Of a stretch of DNA of 64,000 bases, positions 1 through 10,037 are shown piece after piece (within the stretch, counting starts at the first letter, position 1; every line of letters begins with the position of its first letter). A program made the translations under genes and the position numbers. Below the pieces are notes generated by a model, which ran no database searches, had not been told where the DNA came from, and saw only the letters and a list, made by a program, of their open reading frames with translations. The DNA comes from Clostridium sartagoforme (GTDB lineage Bacteria; Bacillota; Clostridia; Clostridiales; Clostridiaceae): positions 310,001 to 374,000 of the forward strand of contig NZ_SRYR01000001.1 in assembly GCF_004794105.1 (NCBI RefSeq). Direction: 5' to 3'.

Positions 1-771
1 TATCTTGATATGAATTATTATGAAAATGAAGATATGTATTCTTTTTCAGGGCATAATTTAGAATTGAAATATATTACTAATAAGGGGGATAAAAGACAAG
101 TAACATCAGTAATATTTGATAATGCTCCTTATTTAGATTTAATTGTAAGTGAGAATAATATTAGTGGATTTATGACTTTTTATAATGGAGTTAATAGTAA
201 TATCGAATCTTATGGACCTTATGATATTCATACAGTTTTTGTAGATTTAGATATGTCAAGAAGGAATAAAAAGTTAGAAGAGGTTATTGAGCTAGATAAA
301 GCAAAGGTGTACTTTAATAATGGAGAAAGTATGGATGTTGACTTAGGAAAAATAATTCTTAGTAAGTATAAGGAGAACCAAAGTCCTTTGGATTCTATTG
401 GTATGAATGGTTCTAGCGATGGAAGCTCGCAAAGTATTTTTTATGTTACAGATAATATTTTTGTATCAAAGGTATATTCTCAATTATTTGAATATAGTAG
501 AGATCTATTAGAGTTTAATATTGATAAATTAGGATATTTAGAAGAGCAAGATGTTGTTTACAATAAATATGAGCATTTATATTTTACATCTCAGTTTCAC
601 AATATAGAAGATCCTTCAAGAAAATTAAGTAGGTATGATATTAAACCTAATATATATTTTGAAGATAAAGATGGAAATGAGTATATGAAGGAAGTACAGA
701 ATATATCTTATACTCCTAACTTCAATTTTAAAGATATTTATAATTATTTAAAAAGCCAAGGAGAACTGTAA
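1..771 (+). CDS. hypothetical protein, 5'-truncated by window edge
   Basis: The reading frame is open from base 1 to the TAA at 769-771. An ATG lies at 10, but the nine bases before it contain no ribosome binding site, so the gene probably begins outside the window. The visible 253 or more residues are acidic, tyrosine- and asparagine-rich, with no signal peptide, membrane segment or catalytic motif that I recognise. The stop overlaps the start of the next gene (TAATG), so the two are translationally coupled and probably function together. No function is assigned. Confidence 0.7.
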   Translation, partial: YLDMNYYENEDMYSFSGHNLELKYITNKGDKRQVTSVIFDNAPYLDLIVSENNISGFMTFYNGVNSNIESYGPYDIHTVFVDLDMSRRNKKLEEVIELDKAKVYFNNGESMDVDLGKIILSKYKENQSPLDSIGMNGSSDGSSQSIFYVTDNIFVSKVYSQLFEYSRDLLEFNIDKLGYLEEQDVVYNKYEHLYFTSQFHNIEDPSRKLSRYDIKPNIYFEDKDGNEYMKEVQNISYTPNFNFKDIYNYLKSQGEL

Positions 772-1313
772 TGAGTAGAGGATATAATAAAATATTTTTG
801 GGAATCTTATTTACTTTGTTTAATATTAATCTATTTGGTATTAAGATATTACCAACATTTGTTGCAATATTAATAATAGCATCAGGTATTAAAATATTAA
901 TAGAAGAAAGTAATGAAGAGTATTTTAAGAAAGCACTGATTTTTAATAATATTAGAGTTGTAATTACAATTTTGTTATTTGTTTTAGATTTTACTCCTAT
1001 AAATGAAGTTATAAATAGCAAAAATATTATTAGTCAAATTATTATTAATATTAATTTGGTACTTGATTTAATTACTATGACATTATTATTAAAAGGAAGT
1101 TCTGAAGTCTTTAATAAGAATGAAGAAATATCATTATACTGCAATAAGAGGACTAGCTTATATATATGTATATTTTCATCTCTAATTATTATATTTAATT
1201 TAACATATATATTTTTAAATCAAGGAATGGACGTAATTATTGCATTGCCTATGCTAGTGATTTGGTTGTGGGTGGCATTCATCTTTAGGAGACTTCGTAG
1301 TGAGTCTTTATAG
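771..1313 (+). CDS. small integral membrane protein of unknown function
   Basis: This is a 180-residue protein made almost entirely of hydrophobic stretches (about five or six predicted membrane segments) separated by short charged loops; a lysine/glutamate-rich loop lies near residues 45-55. The start is well supported: AAGGAGA lies about 7 bases upstream, and the ATG overlaps the stop of the preceding gene by one base. The arginine-rich C-terminus (FRRLRSESL) is probably cytoplasmic by the positive-inside rule. I recognise no family. Coupling to the upstream gene suggests a two-protein envelope unit. Confidence 0.75.
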   Translation: MSRGYNKIFLGILFTLFNINLFGIKILPTFVAILIIASGIKILIEESNEEYFKKALIFNNIRVVITILLFVLDFTPINEVINSKNIISQIIININLVLDLITMTLLLKGSSEVFNKNEEISLYCNKRTSLYICIFSSLIIIFNLTYIFLNQGMDVIIALPMLVIWLWVAFIFRRLRSESL

Positions 1314-1377
1314 AATAAAATAATAAAAATCTTAAAATTGCAGATAATACTTCTATTAAGTATATGGAGGTGTTATT

Positions 1378-1656
1378 TTGAAAAAAGATATATTAGATGA
1401 ATTAGAACTTAAAAACTCTAGAAATTTGTCAGAAGAAAAATTTAATGATAATACTGTATTAGGGATGAATAAAGATTTAGAAAAGCTTAGAATAAATGAT
1501 GATGTTAGTAATGAAGATATAATAAGTGATGAATACTCATCTGTTATTAATAATTCGTATGTAGAATTAAATGAAGTGCTAAAAGAAAAAGATAATAGTA
1601 TTATTAAGGATAAGAATAAGGTTTATGTACATCCTATAATTCCTAATAAACAATGA
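1378..1656 (+). CDS. hypothetical 92-residue acidic protein
   Basis: Translation probably starts at TTG 1378, preceded by a strong GGAGGTG at about 1366-1372; no better-placed ATG exists. The product is hydrophilic, rich in D, E, N and K, with no hydrophobic segment and no recognised domain. The C-terminus ends in VHPIIPNKQ. It follows the membrane protein gene after 64 bases on the same strand and is followed by a long hairpin at 1720-1769, so it may be the last gene of that operon. Function unknown. The good ribosome binding site argues that it is real. Confidence 0.6.
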   Translation: MKKDILDELELKNSRNLSEEKFNDNTVLGMNKDLEKLRINDDVSNEDIISDEYSSVINNSYVELNEVLKEKDNSIIKDKNKVYVHPIIPNKQ

Positions 1657-1719
1657 TGAGGAAGTTTTTGATTAAGTATAATATTAAATAAGAGAAATAG
1701 ATTAAAAATGTGTTTATAT

Positions 1720-1769
1720 GCAAATAAATGTAGCAACTCATAATTAAATGAGTTGCTATATTTATTTGC
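1720..1769 (+). terminator. long hairpin after the first gene group, probable terminator
   Basis: Arms 1720-1741 and 1748-1769 form a 22-bp stem with one mismatch (GCAAATAAAT-G-TAGCAACTCAT against its complement) and a six-base loop. No long T-run follows, so it may stabilise the 3' end or terminate weakly. It is the main structural element in the 300-bp gap before the sialidase gene. Confidence 0.6.
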
Positions 1770-1878
1770 AAATTGATTTAGGAAAATAAAAAATATTATA
1801 GTCCTAGCCTCAAGGTAACTTTAAATAGTAAAAGTTTCTTATATAGAATAAATATTCGGAAAAATTATGGGAAATATT

Positions 1879-1906
1879 TGAAAATAGTTTTCGCTATGAT
1901 ATAATT
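1879..1906 (+). promoter_or_regulatory. sigma-A-type promoter of the sialidase gene
   Basis: TTGAAA at 1879-1884 and a perfect TATAAT at 1901-1906 are 16 bp apart. The transcript would carry a leader of about 45 bases to the ATG at 1957, with AAGGAGG just before it. Confidence 0.65.
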
Positions 1907-1956
1907 AAAGAGAATTATTACCAATATATGTAAATATTATTAAGGAGGATAGAACT

Positions 1957-4900
1957 ATGAACAAAAAAAAGATTTCAGCTTTATTAATAGCAACTTTGGT
2001 AGCTATTAATTCAGTAGCTTCACTTACTGTTGTAAATGTTTTTGCTGAAGGAAATACTATTGAAGAAAGAGCCGCATTAATGGAGGAAGAGATTCCACAG
2101 TCTAAAATGAGAGCCAGTGCATCTTCTTATGAACCATCTGACTCACCACAAAATGCAATAGATGGAAATGCTGCAACTATGTGGCATACCCCTTGGGATG
2201 GAAGTGCAAAACTTCCACAAAGTCTAACATTAGATTTAGGAGGTACAAATAGTGTAAGTAGCATAAAGATTTCACCAAGAACAAGTGGTTCTAATGGAAT
2301 AATCACCAAATATGAAATTTATGCAATAAAAAATGATAGTGAGGTTAAAATTGCTAGTGGAAAATGGGAAGAGAATAATAATTCTAAAAGTATCATTTTA
2401 GATGAAGTAGTTTCGGCAGATAAGATTAAGATAGTAGCCTTAGAAGCAGTAGGAAATTATGCTTCAATAGGTGAAGTTAAAGTATATAAATCCACTGGTG
2501 AAGTAGAGAAACTGTCTAGTTATGATAATAAAAGTATTACCTCAAATGCTACAACAGTTGATATAACAAAGGATATAGAATCATTAAAAAATCTAAATGA
2601 AGGAACTATAGTTACAAGGTTTGATACTAATTCATCAGACTTACAAGCCTTGTTTGGTGCAAGTAATAATAAGACAAACAATGGATATTTTTCATTATAT
2701 GTAAGTGGGAATAGAGTTGGATTTGAGCTTAGGAATCAAACACAAGAAGGAAATACGTCAGGTGGGACAACCAATATAGCACATAAATATGTAGATGTAG
2801 CTTTAAATAATGGTATTAATACAGTAGCTTTAAAAATATCAAATGGAATTGGATATAAGATTTTTGTAAACGGTATCCTAGCTTTAGATGTAGCTGATAG
2901 TAATGCAAGTTTTTTATCATCAGTACAAGGTATTAATAGTGCGTATATAGGAAAAGCTGATAGATTTACAGGTAATGAATATATATTTAATGGAGATATA
3001 GATTTTATAGATATTTACGGAAAGCCAGTATCAGATAATTATTTAATTAAGAGAACTGGTGAAACAGCATTACCTAAAGAGGAAGATATAATGCCAGATC
3101 ATATTTATAAAACTGAACCAGAGGATATATTTTACTCAGGGTATTTGGGATCAAATAATTATAGAATACCAGCGATGATGACTACTAAAGAAGGGACTAT
3201 TTTATCATCTATAGATGCTAGGATACCTCATGGGGGAGATTCGCCTAATAATATAGATACAGCTATTAGAAGAAGAGTACTAAATGAAAATGGTGAGTAT
3301 GGAGAATGGGAAGAGGGAAAGATAATAATAAATCTTCCAGAGAATGCATCCACAATAGATACATCATTGGTTCAAGACGAAGTAACAGGTAGGATATTCT
3401 TACTTGTAACAAGTTTTGCCTCTGGATATGGATTCCCTAACGCTAAAACAGGATCTGGATATACTGAAGTAGAAAAAGATGGTGTTGTATATAGATATAG
3501 ATCCTTATATGATAGTTCAAATAATCTATATACAATAAGAGAAAATGGTATAGTATATGATTCTAATGGAAATCCAACTGAATATAAAGTAACAGAAAAT
3601 AATATGGATCTTTATAAAGGTGAAAATAAGGTAGATAATGTTATGACATCAACTTCGCCATTAAAGGTTTTAGGAACAAGTTTCTTAAGTTTAATTTATA
3701 GTGATGATGATGGAGTTACTTGGAGTGATCCTGTTGATTTAAATAAGGATGTTAAAGTTGATTGGATGAGATTCCTAGGAACAGGTCCTGGTGTTGGTAT
3801 GCAGGTTAAGAATGGTGATCATGCTGGAAGGTTAGTATTCCCAGTATATTTAACAAATTCATCAGGTTTTCAATCAAGTGCTGTAATATATAGTGATGAT
3901 AACGGTGAAAACTGGGATATTGGAGAAACAGCCAATGATGGAAGAGATTTAGGAAATGGTGAATTTGGTGATGCAGAACACATGACTTCAGGCCTTCAAC
4001 TTACAGAATCTCAAGTTGTTGAAATGCCTAATGGACAATTAAAAATGTTTATGAGAAATACTGGAGCATATGTTAGAATAGCAACTAGCTTTGATGGTGG
4101 TGATACTTGGGATTCTGATGTTTATGAGGACTTAAATTTAAGAGAACCATATTGCCAATTAAGCGTTATAAATTATAGTAGAAAAATTGATGGAAAAGAT
4201 GCTATAATTTTTGCGAATCCTGATTCAGGTAGTAGATCTAATGGGACAGTTAAGGTAGGACTTATAAATCAAAATGGAACTCATGAAAACGGTGAGCCTA
4301 AATATACATTTGATTGGAAATATAAAAAGGTTGTTAAACCAGGTTATTATGCATATTCATGTTTAACTGAGCTTCCAGATGGAAATATAGGATTATTCTA
4401 TGAAGGTACACCTACTACATCTATGTCATATATGGAAATGGGAATAGATTATCTTAAATATAATGTAGCAGATTCTATTGAGCCAGCAGCAATTAAATCT
4501 GTAAATATACTTGATGAGGATAATAAATATCTTCCTGGAGAAAATATTAAACTTAAAATAGCATTTAATCAAACTGTAAGTTTAGTTGGCGACAATAACT
4601 TAACTGTAAATATTGGTGGTAAAGATGTTACATTAACTTTAGTTCCAGAAGAGAATTCAACTGAATTCACTTTTATAGGAACACTTCCAGAGGATATTGA
4701 AGCCGGAGAACATGGGGTAGTATTAAATGCTAATCCAAATACTAAAATATTAAATACCCTAGGGCATGAGCTGATTCTTAATGAAAATAAAAATTTAGAC
4801 ATAGTAGTTAATATTGAAAGAAATGAAGAGAATGAAGAAGTTAATAAAGATGCATTAAGAATCTCAATAGATTATGCAGAAAAATTAAAAGTCAGTGGTG

Positions 4901-5904
4901 AATTGGAAGATGTAATTCCAATTGTTGTGAAGGAATTCAATGAAGCTCTAGAGCTTGCTAAAGGTGTTTATGAAGATAAGAATGCTAGTGAGGCTGAGGT
5001 AAATACAGCCTTTATGAGATTAGCCAATGTTATTCATATGCTTGAGTTTAAAAAAGGCGATAAAGAAGCATTAGAACAATTTATTATCATGGCAGAAGCA
5101 TTAAATCCGAAGGTATATACTTCATCATCTTGGGAAGCAATGCAATTAGAACTTGAAAATGCTAAAAGTGTATTTAATGATGAAAATGCAATGGAAAATG
5201 AAGTTATGGAAGCGACTAACAAACTTAAATTAGCTATAGATAATTTAGAAGCTATTAAGATTAATAAGTCAGCTCTACAAAAACTTGTAGATATTATTCT
5301 TGCATTAGATGAAACTCAATATATACCATCAACATGGGCACCAATGGATGCTCAATTAGAAAATGCAAATAATATTTTAGCTAATGCAGAATCAACTCAA
5401 GAACAAGTAGACGAGGTATACAATACCTTACTAAGATCGTATTTAGAATTAAGATTGAAAGCAGATAAATCTAAGCTAGATGACTTAATAAATAAAGTAA
5501 AAAATATGGATTTATCTAAATACTCTTCAAAGGATGTTGCTAGAATTAATGCTGAATTAGAGAATGCAATTAAGGTATCTAATAACGAAGAATCAACACA
5601 AAAAGAAGTAAATGAAGCTACTGAAAGATTAAGAACTGTTGTAAATGAAGTTGCTTCAAATAATGATAATGGAACCAAACCTGATGATGGCTCAGGATCA
5701 GGAACTTCCTCTGGAGATGGAAGTAGTGGTAGTGGTTCAGATGCTTCTGGAAGTGAAAGCAGTAGTTCAGGCACAACAGGAAAGGGAAGTAATGGTTCAA
5801 AACTACCAAATACAGGTGGAGTTCAAACAGGAATATTGGGAGTTATTTCTGCTTTAGCTGGGGTTAGTCTTTTCAGAAAAAGAAAGAATAAGAAGGACTT
5901 ATAA
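1957..5904 (+). CDS. wall-anchored NanJ-like sialidase (CBM32-CBM40/LamG-GH33-FIVAR repeats-LPXTG)
   Basis: This is a secreted exo-alpha-sialidase that would release sialic acid from host glycans. A signal peptide (about 1-31, ending VFAEG) precedes an F5/8-type C (CBM32) domain at about 45-178, a concanavalin-like CBM40/LamG domain at about 190-370 and a GH33 propeller at about 385-830. The YRIP motif is at 402-405 and Asp boxes begin at 582, 646 and 711. Catalytic candidates by family comparison are D428, E684, Y800 and arginines 403, 700 and 760. About four FIVAR-type helical repeats (950-1230), a Ser/Gly linker and the sorting signal LPNTGG (1283-1288) with hydrophobic tail and RKRKNKK follow. 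The order CBM32-CBM40-GH33 matches clostridial NanJ; FIVAR plus wall anchor differs from the released C. perfringens enzyme. No sialate catabolic genes are nearby. Confidence 0.95.
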   Translation: MNKKKISALLIATLVAINSVASLTVVNVFAEGNTIEERAALMEEEIPQSKMRASASSYEPSDSPQNAIDGNAATMWHTPWDGSAKLPQSLTLDLGGTNSVSSIKISPRTSGSNGIITKYEIYAIKNDSEVKIASGKWEENNNSKSIILDEVVSADKIKIVALEAVGNYASIGEVKVYKSTGEVEKLSSYDNKSITSNATTVDITKDIESLKNLNEGTIVTRFDTNSSDLQALFGASNNKTNNGYFSLYVSGNRVGFELRNQTQEGNTSGGTTNIAHKYVDVALNNGINTVALKISNGIGYKIFVNGILALDVADSNASFLSSVQGINSAYIGKADRFTGNEYIFNGDIDFIDIYGKPVSDNYLIKRTGETALPKEEDIMPDHIYKTEPEDIFYSGYLGSNNYRIPAMMTTKEGTILSSIDARIPHGGDSPNNIDTAIRRRVLNENGEYGEWEEGKIIINLPENASTIDTSLVQDEVTGRIFLLVTSFASGYGFPNAKTGSGYTEVEKDGVVYRYRSLYDSSNNLYTIRENGIVYDSNGNPTEYKVTENNMDLYKGENKVDNVMTSTSPLKVLGTSFLSLIYSDDDGVTWSDPVDLNKDVKVDWMRFLGTGPGVGMQVKNGDHAGRLVFPVYLTNSSGFQSSAVIYSDDNGENWDIGETANDGRDLGNGEFGDAEHMTSGLQLTESQVVEMPNGQLKMFMRNTGAYVRIATSFDGGDTWDSDVYEDLNLREPYCQLSVINYSRKIDGKDAIIFANPDSGSRSNGTVKVGLINQNGTHENGEPKYTFDWKYKKVVKPGYYAYSCLTELPDGNIGLFYEGTPTTSMSYMEMGIDYLKYNVADSIEPAAIKSVNILDEDNKYLPGENIKLKIAFNQTVSLVGDNNLTVNIGGKDVTLTLVPEENSTEFTFIGTLPEDIEAGEHGVVLNANPNTKILNTLGHELILNENKNLDIVVNIERNEENEEVNKDALRISIDYAEKLKVSGELEDVIPIVVKEFNEALELAKGVYEDKNASEAEVNTAFMRLANVIHMLEFKKGDKEALEQFIIMAEALNPKVYTSSSWEAMQLELENAKSVFNDENAMENEVMEATNKLKLAIDNLEAIKINKSALQKLVDIILALDETQYIPSTWAPMDAQLENANNILANAESTQEQVDEVYNTLLRSYLELRLKADKSKLDDLINKVKNMDLSKYSSKDVARINAELENAIKVSNNEESTQKEVNEATERLRTVVNEVASNNDNGTKPDDGSGSGTSSGDGSSGSGSDASGSESSSSGTTGKGSNGSKLPNTGGVQTGILGVISALAGVSLFRKRKNKKDL

Positions 5905-5942
5905 AGTATAATAAAAGAATATAAATTAAACTTTTAAATTAG

Positions 5943-5986
5943 TGGTATTGCAAAGTGATTTTTTGAACTTGCAATACCATTTTTTA
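5943..5986 (+). terminator. rho-independent terminator after sialidase gene
   Basis: TGGTATTGCAA (5943-5953) pairs with TTGCAATACCA (5969-5979) and is followed by TTTTTTA. Confidence 0.85.
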
Positions 5987-6019
5987 CTTCTACTTAAATA
6001 ATATTTAATGTATTTTTTC

Positions 6020-6052
6020 TTTAAGATTCATTTAAGGTAATAATGCTATTAT
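6020..6052 (+). promoter_or_regulatory. activator-type promoter with 11-bp direct repeat (response-regulator-like box)
   Basis: Two TTTAAG hexamers start at 6020 and 6031 (11-bp period). Ten bases after the second is the -10 TATTAT (6047-6052), so the repeats occupy the -35 position. The same 18-base motif TTTAAGATTYATTTAAGG, with the same 10-base spacing to a -10, lies upstream of the VTC gene on the minus strand at 18720-18752. Direct repeats with an 11-bp period at -35 are typical of OmpR/PhoB-family response regulators. The regulator is not in the window. Confidence 0.65.
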
Positions 6053-6082
6053 TTACTCAAAGAAAATATAGGAGGATTTAAT

Positions 6083-7957
6083 ATGAGCAAAAGAATTATA
6101 GCGATTTTATCTATAGCTTCTGTACTTTTATTTGGAGTAGGATGTAGTAAAAATGTGAATGAAAATACTGCAATAAGTGGAGAAACTATAGAAGTAGATA
6201 CGAATATTACATTAGGCGATACTATATCTATTGATGGAAATGGAGCTACTGTTGATGGAAGTAAAGTAGTTATAAACTCAGCTGGAACCTATGGGTTTAC
6301 TGGAACTTTAAAGGATGGTCAAATAGTTGTTAATGCTGGTAAAGAGGATAATGTAAGAATTGTTTTAAATGGTGTTGATATAACTTCATCTAATAGTGCA
6401 CCAATTTGTAGTATGAGCTCAAAAAACACTTATTTAGTACTTCAAGAGGGAAGTGAAAATATAGTAACTGATGGAGCAAATTACGTTTATGAAGATGAAA
6501 CTACTGATGAGCCTAATGCTACTATATTTAGTAAGGATGACTTATTGATAAGTGGAACAGGAAAATTAACTGTTAATTCTAACTTTAATAATGCTATAAC
6601 TAGTAAAGATGACTTAAAAATATCAGAAGCAGATATTAATATTACTTCAATAGCAGATGGGCTTAGAGGAAAAGATTCAGTTACAATTTCTAGTGGGAAT
6701 ATTAATATTAATGCATCAGGAGATGGAATAAAATCTAATAATGCTGAAGATACAGAAAAAGGATATGTATTAATTGAAGGTGGAACTATAAATATAACTT
6801 CATTAGAAGATGGGATACAAGCTGAAACTAATGCTACTGTAACAGGAGGAGATATAACTATAAATTCTGGCGGAGGAAGTGAAAATAGTAGTAAGGAAAG
6901 TGAAACCTTAGGAAACTTTGGAAGACCAATGGATAATAAGAATAATTCTACTACTACTGAAGAAGATACTCCAAGTGCAAAAGGAATAAAAGGAAGTAAT
7001 TTAGTTAAAATAGACGGTGGAAATATAAACATAGACTCTGCAGATGATTCAATACATTCAAATAGTAATGTTGAAATTAATGGAGGAGTAATAAATATTT
7101 CTTCAGGAGATGATGGTGTTCATGGAGATTCTACTGTTGATATTAATTCAGGTGAAATTTATATTACTAAGTCTTATGAAGGAATCGAGGCTGAAATAAT
7201 AAATATTAATGATGGAAATATAAAGCTTGTAGCTAGTGATGATGGAATAAATGCAGCTGGTGGTAACGATGGATCTTCAATTAATGGTAGACCAGGGCAA
7301 AATAACTTTGCTTCTTCTGGAAATGCTTCAATAAATATTAATGGTGGTAGAGTTATTGTAGATGCTAGTGGTGATGGTTTAGATGCAAATGGATCTATTT
7401 ATATGAAAGATGGAGTAGTTATAGTAAACGGGCCTGAAAACAGTGGGAATGGAGCTCTAGATTACGACGGTAAGTTTGATGTAACTGGTGGATTATTAAT
7501 TGCAGGAGGAGCATCAGGAATGGCTCAAGCACCAAGCGAGTCATCTACTCAAAATATATTTAATATAAATAAATCTTTTGAAGCAAATAGTATTATTCAT
7601 ATTGAAGATGAGAGTGGAAATGAAGTAATAACTTTTGTACCTAGTAAATCTATAGGTTCTCTGATTGTATCATCACCTACCATTAAAACAGGAAGTAGTT
7701 ATAAAATTTATACAGGTGGAGAATCAACAGGAACTTTAGAAGATGGATTATATAGTGAAGGAAATTATTCAGGAGGAACTGAAGGGGAGAGTTTTACTGT
7801 TTCTAGTATATTAACTACTGTAGGCCAAAGCGCTGGTGGATTTGGCAATCCAGGTGGAGGAAGAATGGAAGGGCCAGGAAGAATGGAAGGTCAAGGGGAA
7901 ATACAAGGAACTCCGCCATCACCTATGGAAGGTGGAGAGCCACCAGCTAGACCTTAG
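6083..7957 (+). CDS. Cthe_2159-like beta-helix carbohydrate-binding lipoprotein
   Basis: This is a 624-residue exported lipoprotein. Its signal sequence ends in FGVGC with the modified cysteine at 21 (glycine at -3 is unusual for a lipobox). The body is a long series of short repeats such as GNININ, DGI and GGDITI, typical of a right-handed parallel beta-helix. It matches the Cthe_2159 family (PF14262), whose founding member binds cellulose and polygalacturonate; the ligand here is unknown. The C-terminus (about 585-624) is rich in Gly, Pro, Met and Glu. GGAGG lies 6 bases before the ATG. The gene stands alone, but its promoter shares a motif with the VTC-DUF4956 operon at 17257-18686; these three families often sit together in Firmicutes, which suggests a common envelope or polymer function. 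Confidence 0.85.
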   Translation: MSKRIIAILSIASVLLFGVGCSKNVNENTAISGETIEVDTNITLGDTISIDGNGATVDGSKVVINSAGTYGFTGTLKDGQIVVNAGKEDNVRIVLNGVDITSSNSAPICSMSSKNTYLVLQEGSENIVTDGANYVYEDETTDEPNATIFSKDDLLISGTGKLTVNSNFNNAITSKDDLKISEADINITSIADGLRGKDSVTISSGNININASGDGIKSNNAEDTEKGYVLIEGGTINITSLEDGIQAETNATVTGGDITINSGGGSENSSKESETLGNFGRPMDNKNNSTTTEEDTPSAKGIKGSNLVKIDGGNINIDSADDSIHSNSNVEINGGVINISSGDDGVHGDSTVDINSGEIYITKSYEGIEAEIININDGNIKLVASDDGINAAGGNDGSSINGRPGQNNFASSGNASININGGRVIVDASGDGLDANGSIYMKDGVVIVNGPENSGNGALDYDGKFDVTGGLLIAGGASGMAQAPSESSTQNIFNINKSFEANSIIHIEDESGNEVITFVPSKSIGSLIVSSPTIKTGSSYKIYTGGESTGTLEDGLYSEGNYSGGTEGESFTVSSILTTVGQSAGGFGNPGGGRMEGPGRMEGQGEIQGTPPSPMEGGEPPARP

Positions 7958-8005
7958 ATTATTAGTAAATAATCATATTTTCAATCTTTAATTAGTTACT
8001 AATTA

Positions 8006-8032
8006 TTAAGCTGCCTTTTTAAGGTAGCTTAA
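8006..8032 (+). terminator. hairpin after the beta-helix lipoprotein gene
   Basis: TTAAGCTGCCTT pairs with AAGGTAGCTTAA, with one G-T pair, around a TTT loop. It is followed by AT-rich sequence rather than a clean T-run; a second hairpin follows at 8052. Confidence 0.6.
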
Positions 8033-8051
8033 TTAAAAATAATTTGATTCT

Positions 8052-8074
8052 AAAAGCGCTGAAGGGCGTTTTTT
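8052..8074 (+). terminator. second terminator-like hairpin
   Basis: A short stem (AAAAGCGCT/GGGCGTTTT with one bulge) is followed by TTTTTTATTATTTT. The hairpin is weak but the T-run is good, so it probably completes termination with the 8006-8032 stem. Confidence 0.55.
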
Positions 8075-8130
8075 ATTATTTTATAAATTATTCAATATTA
8101 ATTGTTAAACAACCTTATACTACTTTAGTG

Positions 8131-9832
<1,702 letters not shown>

Positions 9833-9845
9833 TGGTCTATAGTGA

Positions 9846-9874
9846 AATAAATAAATAAATAAATAAATAAATAA
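9846..9874. repeat. AAAT tetranucleotide tandem repeat
   Basis: About seven uninterrupted copies of AAAT/ATAA lie between the dexB stop and the following terminator. They are outside any coding region and outside the mapped treB promoter. The copy number could vary by slippage. Confidence 0.8.
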
Positions 9875-9876
9875 GA

Positions 9877-9918
9877 GAAGTATATCAAAAAGCTAAAAAT
9901 GATATACTTCTTATTTTT
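9877..9918 (+). terminator. terminator after the DexB-like gene
   Basis: GAAGTATATCA pairs with TGATATACTTC (right arm ends at 9910), followed by TTATTTTTTA. Confidence 0.8.
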
Positions 9919-9951
9919 TATATTATTTTTAGAAAATATTTGTGAAAACGT

Positions 9952-9980
9952 TTGACAAAACATATACGTATATGTTAAAT
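9952..9980 (+). promoter_or_regulatory. treB promoter with perfect TreR-type operator in the spacer
   Basis: TTGACA (9952-9957), a 17-bp spacer and TTAAAT (9975-9980) form the promoter. The perfect 18-bp palindrome AACATATACGTATATGTT (9959-9976) fills the spacer, an ideal place for repressor binding. The likely ligand-responsive repressor is the TreR encoded at 13354. A GTGAAAACGTTT sequence just upstream (9942-9953) has half of a catabolite-response element, but its right half does not fit the consensus. Confidence 0.8.
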
Positions 9981-10037
9981 TTAATATATAAGATGTAAGT
10001 ACAAGTTGTTATAAATATTATGGAGGGAAAAATAAAA

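Noticed and set aside
728-1021. 97-codon minus-strand frame overlapping the small membrane protein gene
   Set aside because: It overlaps a coupled gene pair on the plus strand and has only AT-rich sequence at its start.
2127-2309. Open frame on the minus strand inside the sialidase gene
   Set aside because: It lies fully within a well-supported gene, has no ribosome binding site and no recognisable protein family. The same holds for the other antisense frames inside long genes (for example 5397-5774, 6487-7032, 45573-45911 and 62115-62702).
6083-7957. Cellulosomal or enzymatic function for the beta-helix lipoprotein
   Set aside because: No dockerin, no signal for a catalytic polysaccharide lyase and only a binding-type relationship to Cthe_2159 are visible.
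9942-9957. Catabolite-response element at the treB promoter
   Set aside because: The left half and central CG fit, but the right half does not have the required CA spacing. The similar TTGAAAACGTTTTT at 30594 also fails. They are kept only as weak hints.
10020-10037. Upstream ATG for treB
   Set aside because: It contains the ribosome binding site of the true start at 10038. The same reasoning removed the upstream starts at 15503, 24272, 29972, 30836, 34701, 40840 and 46169.
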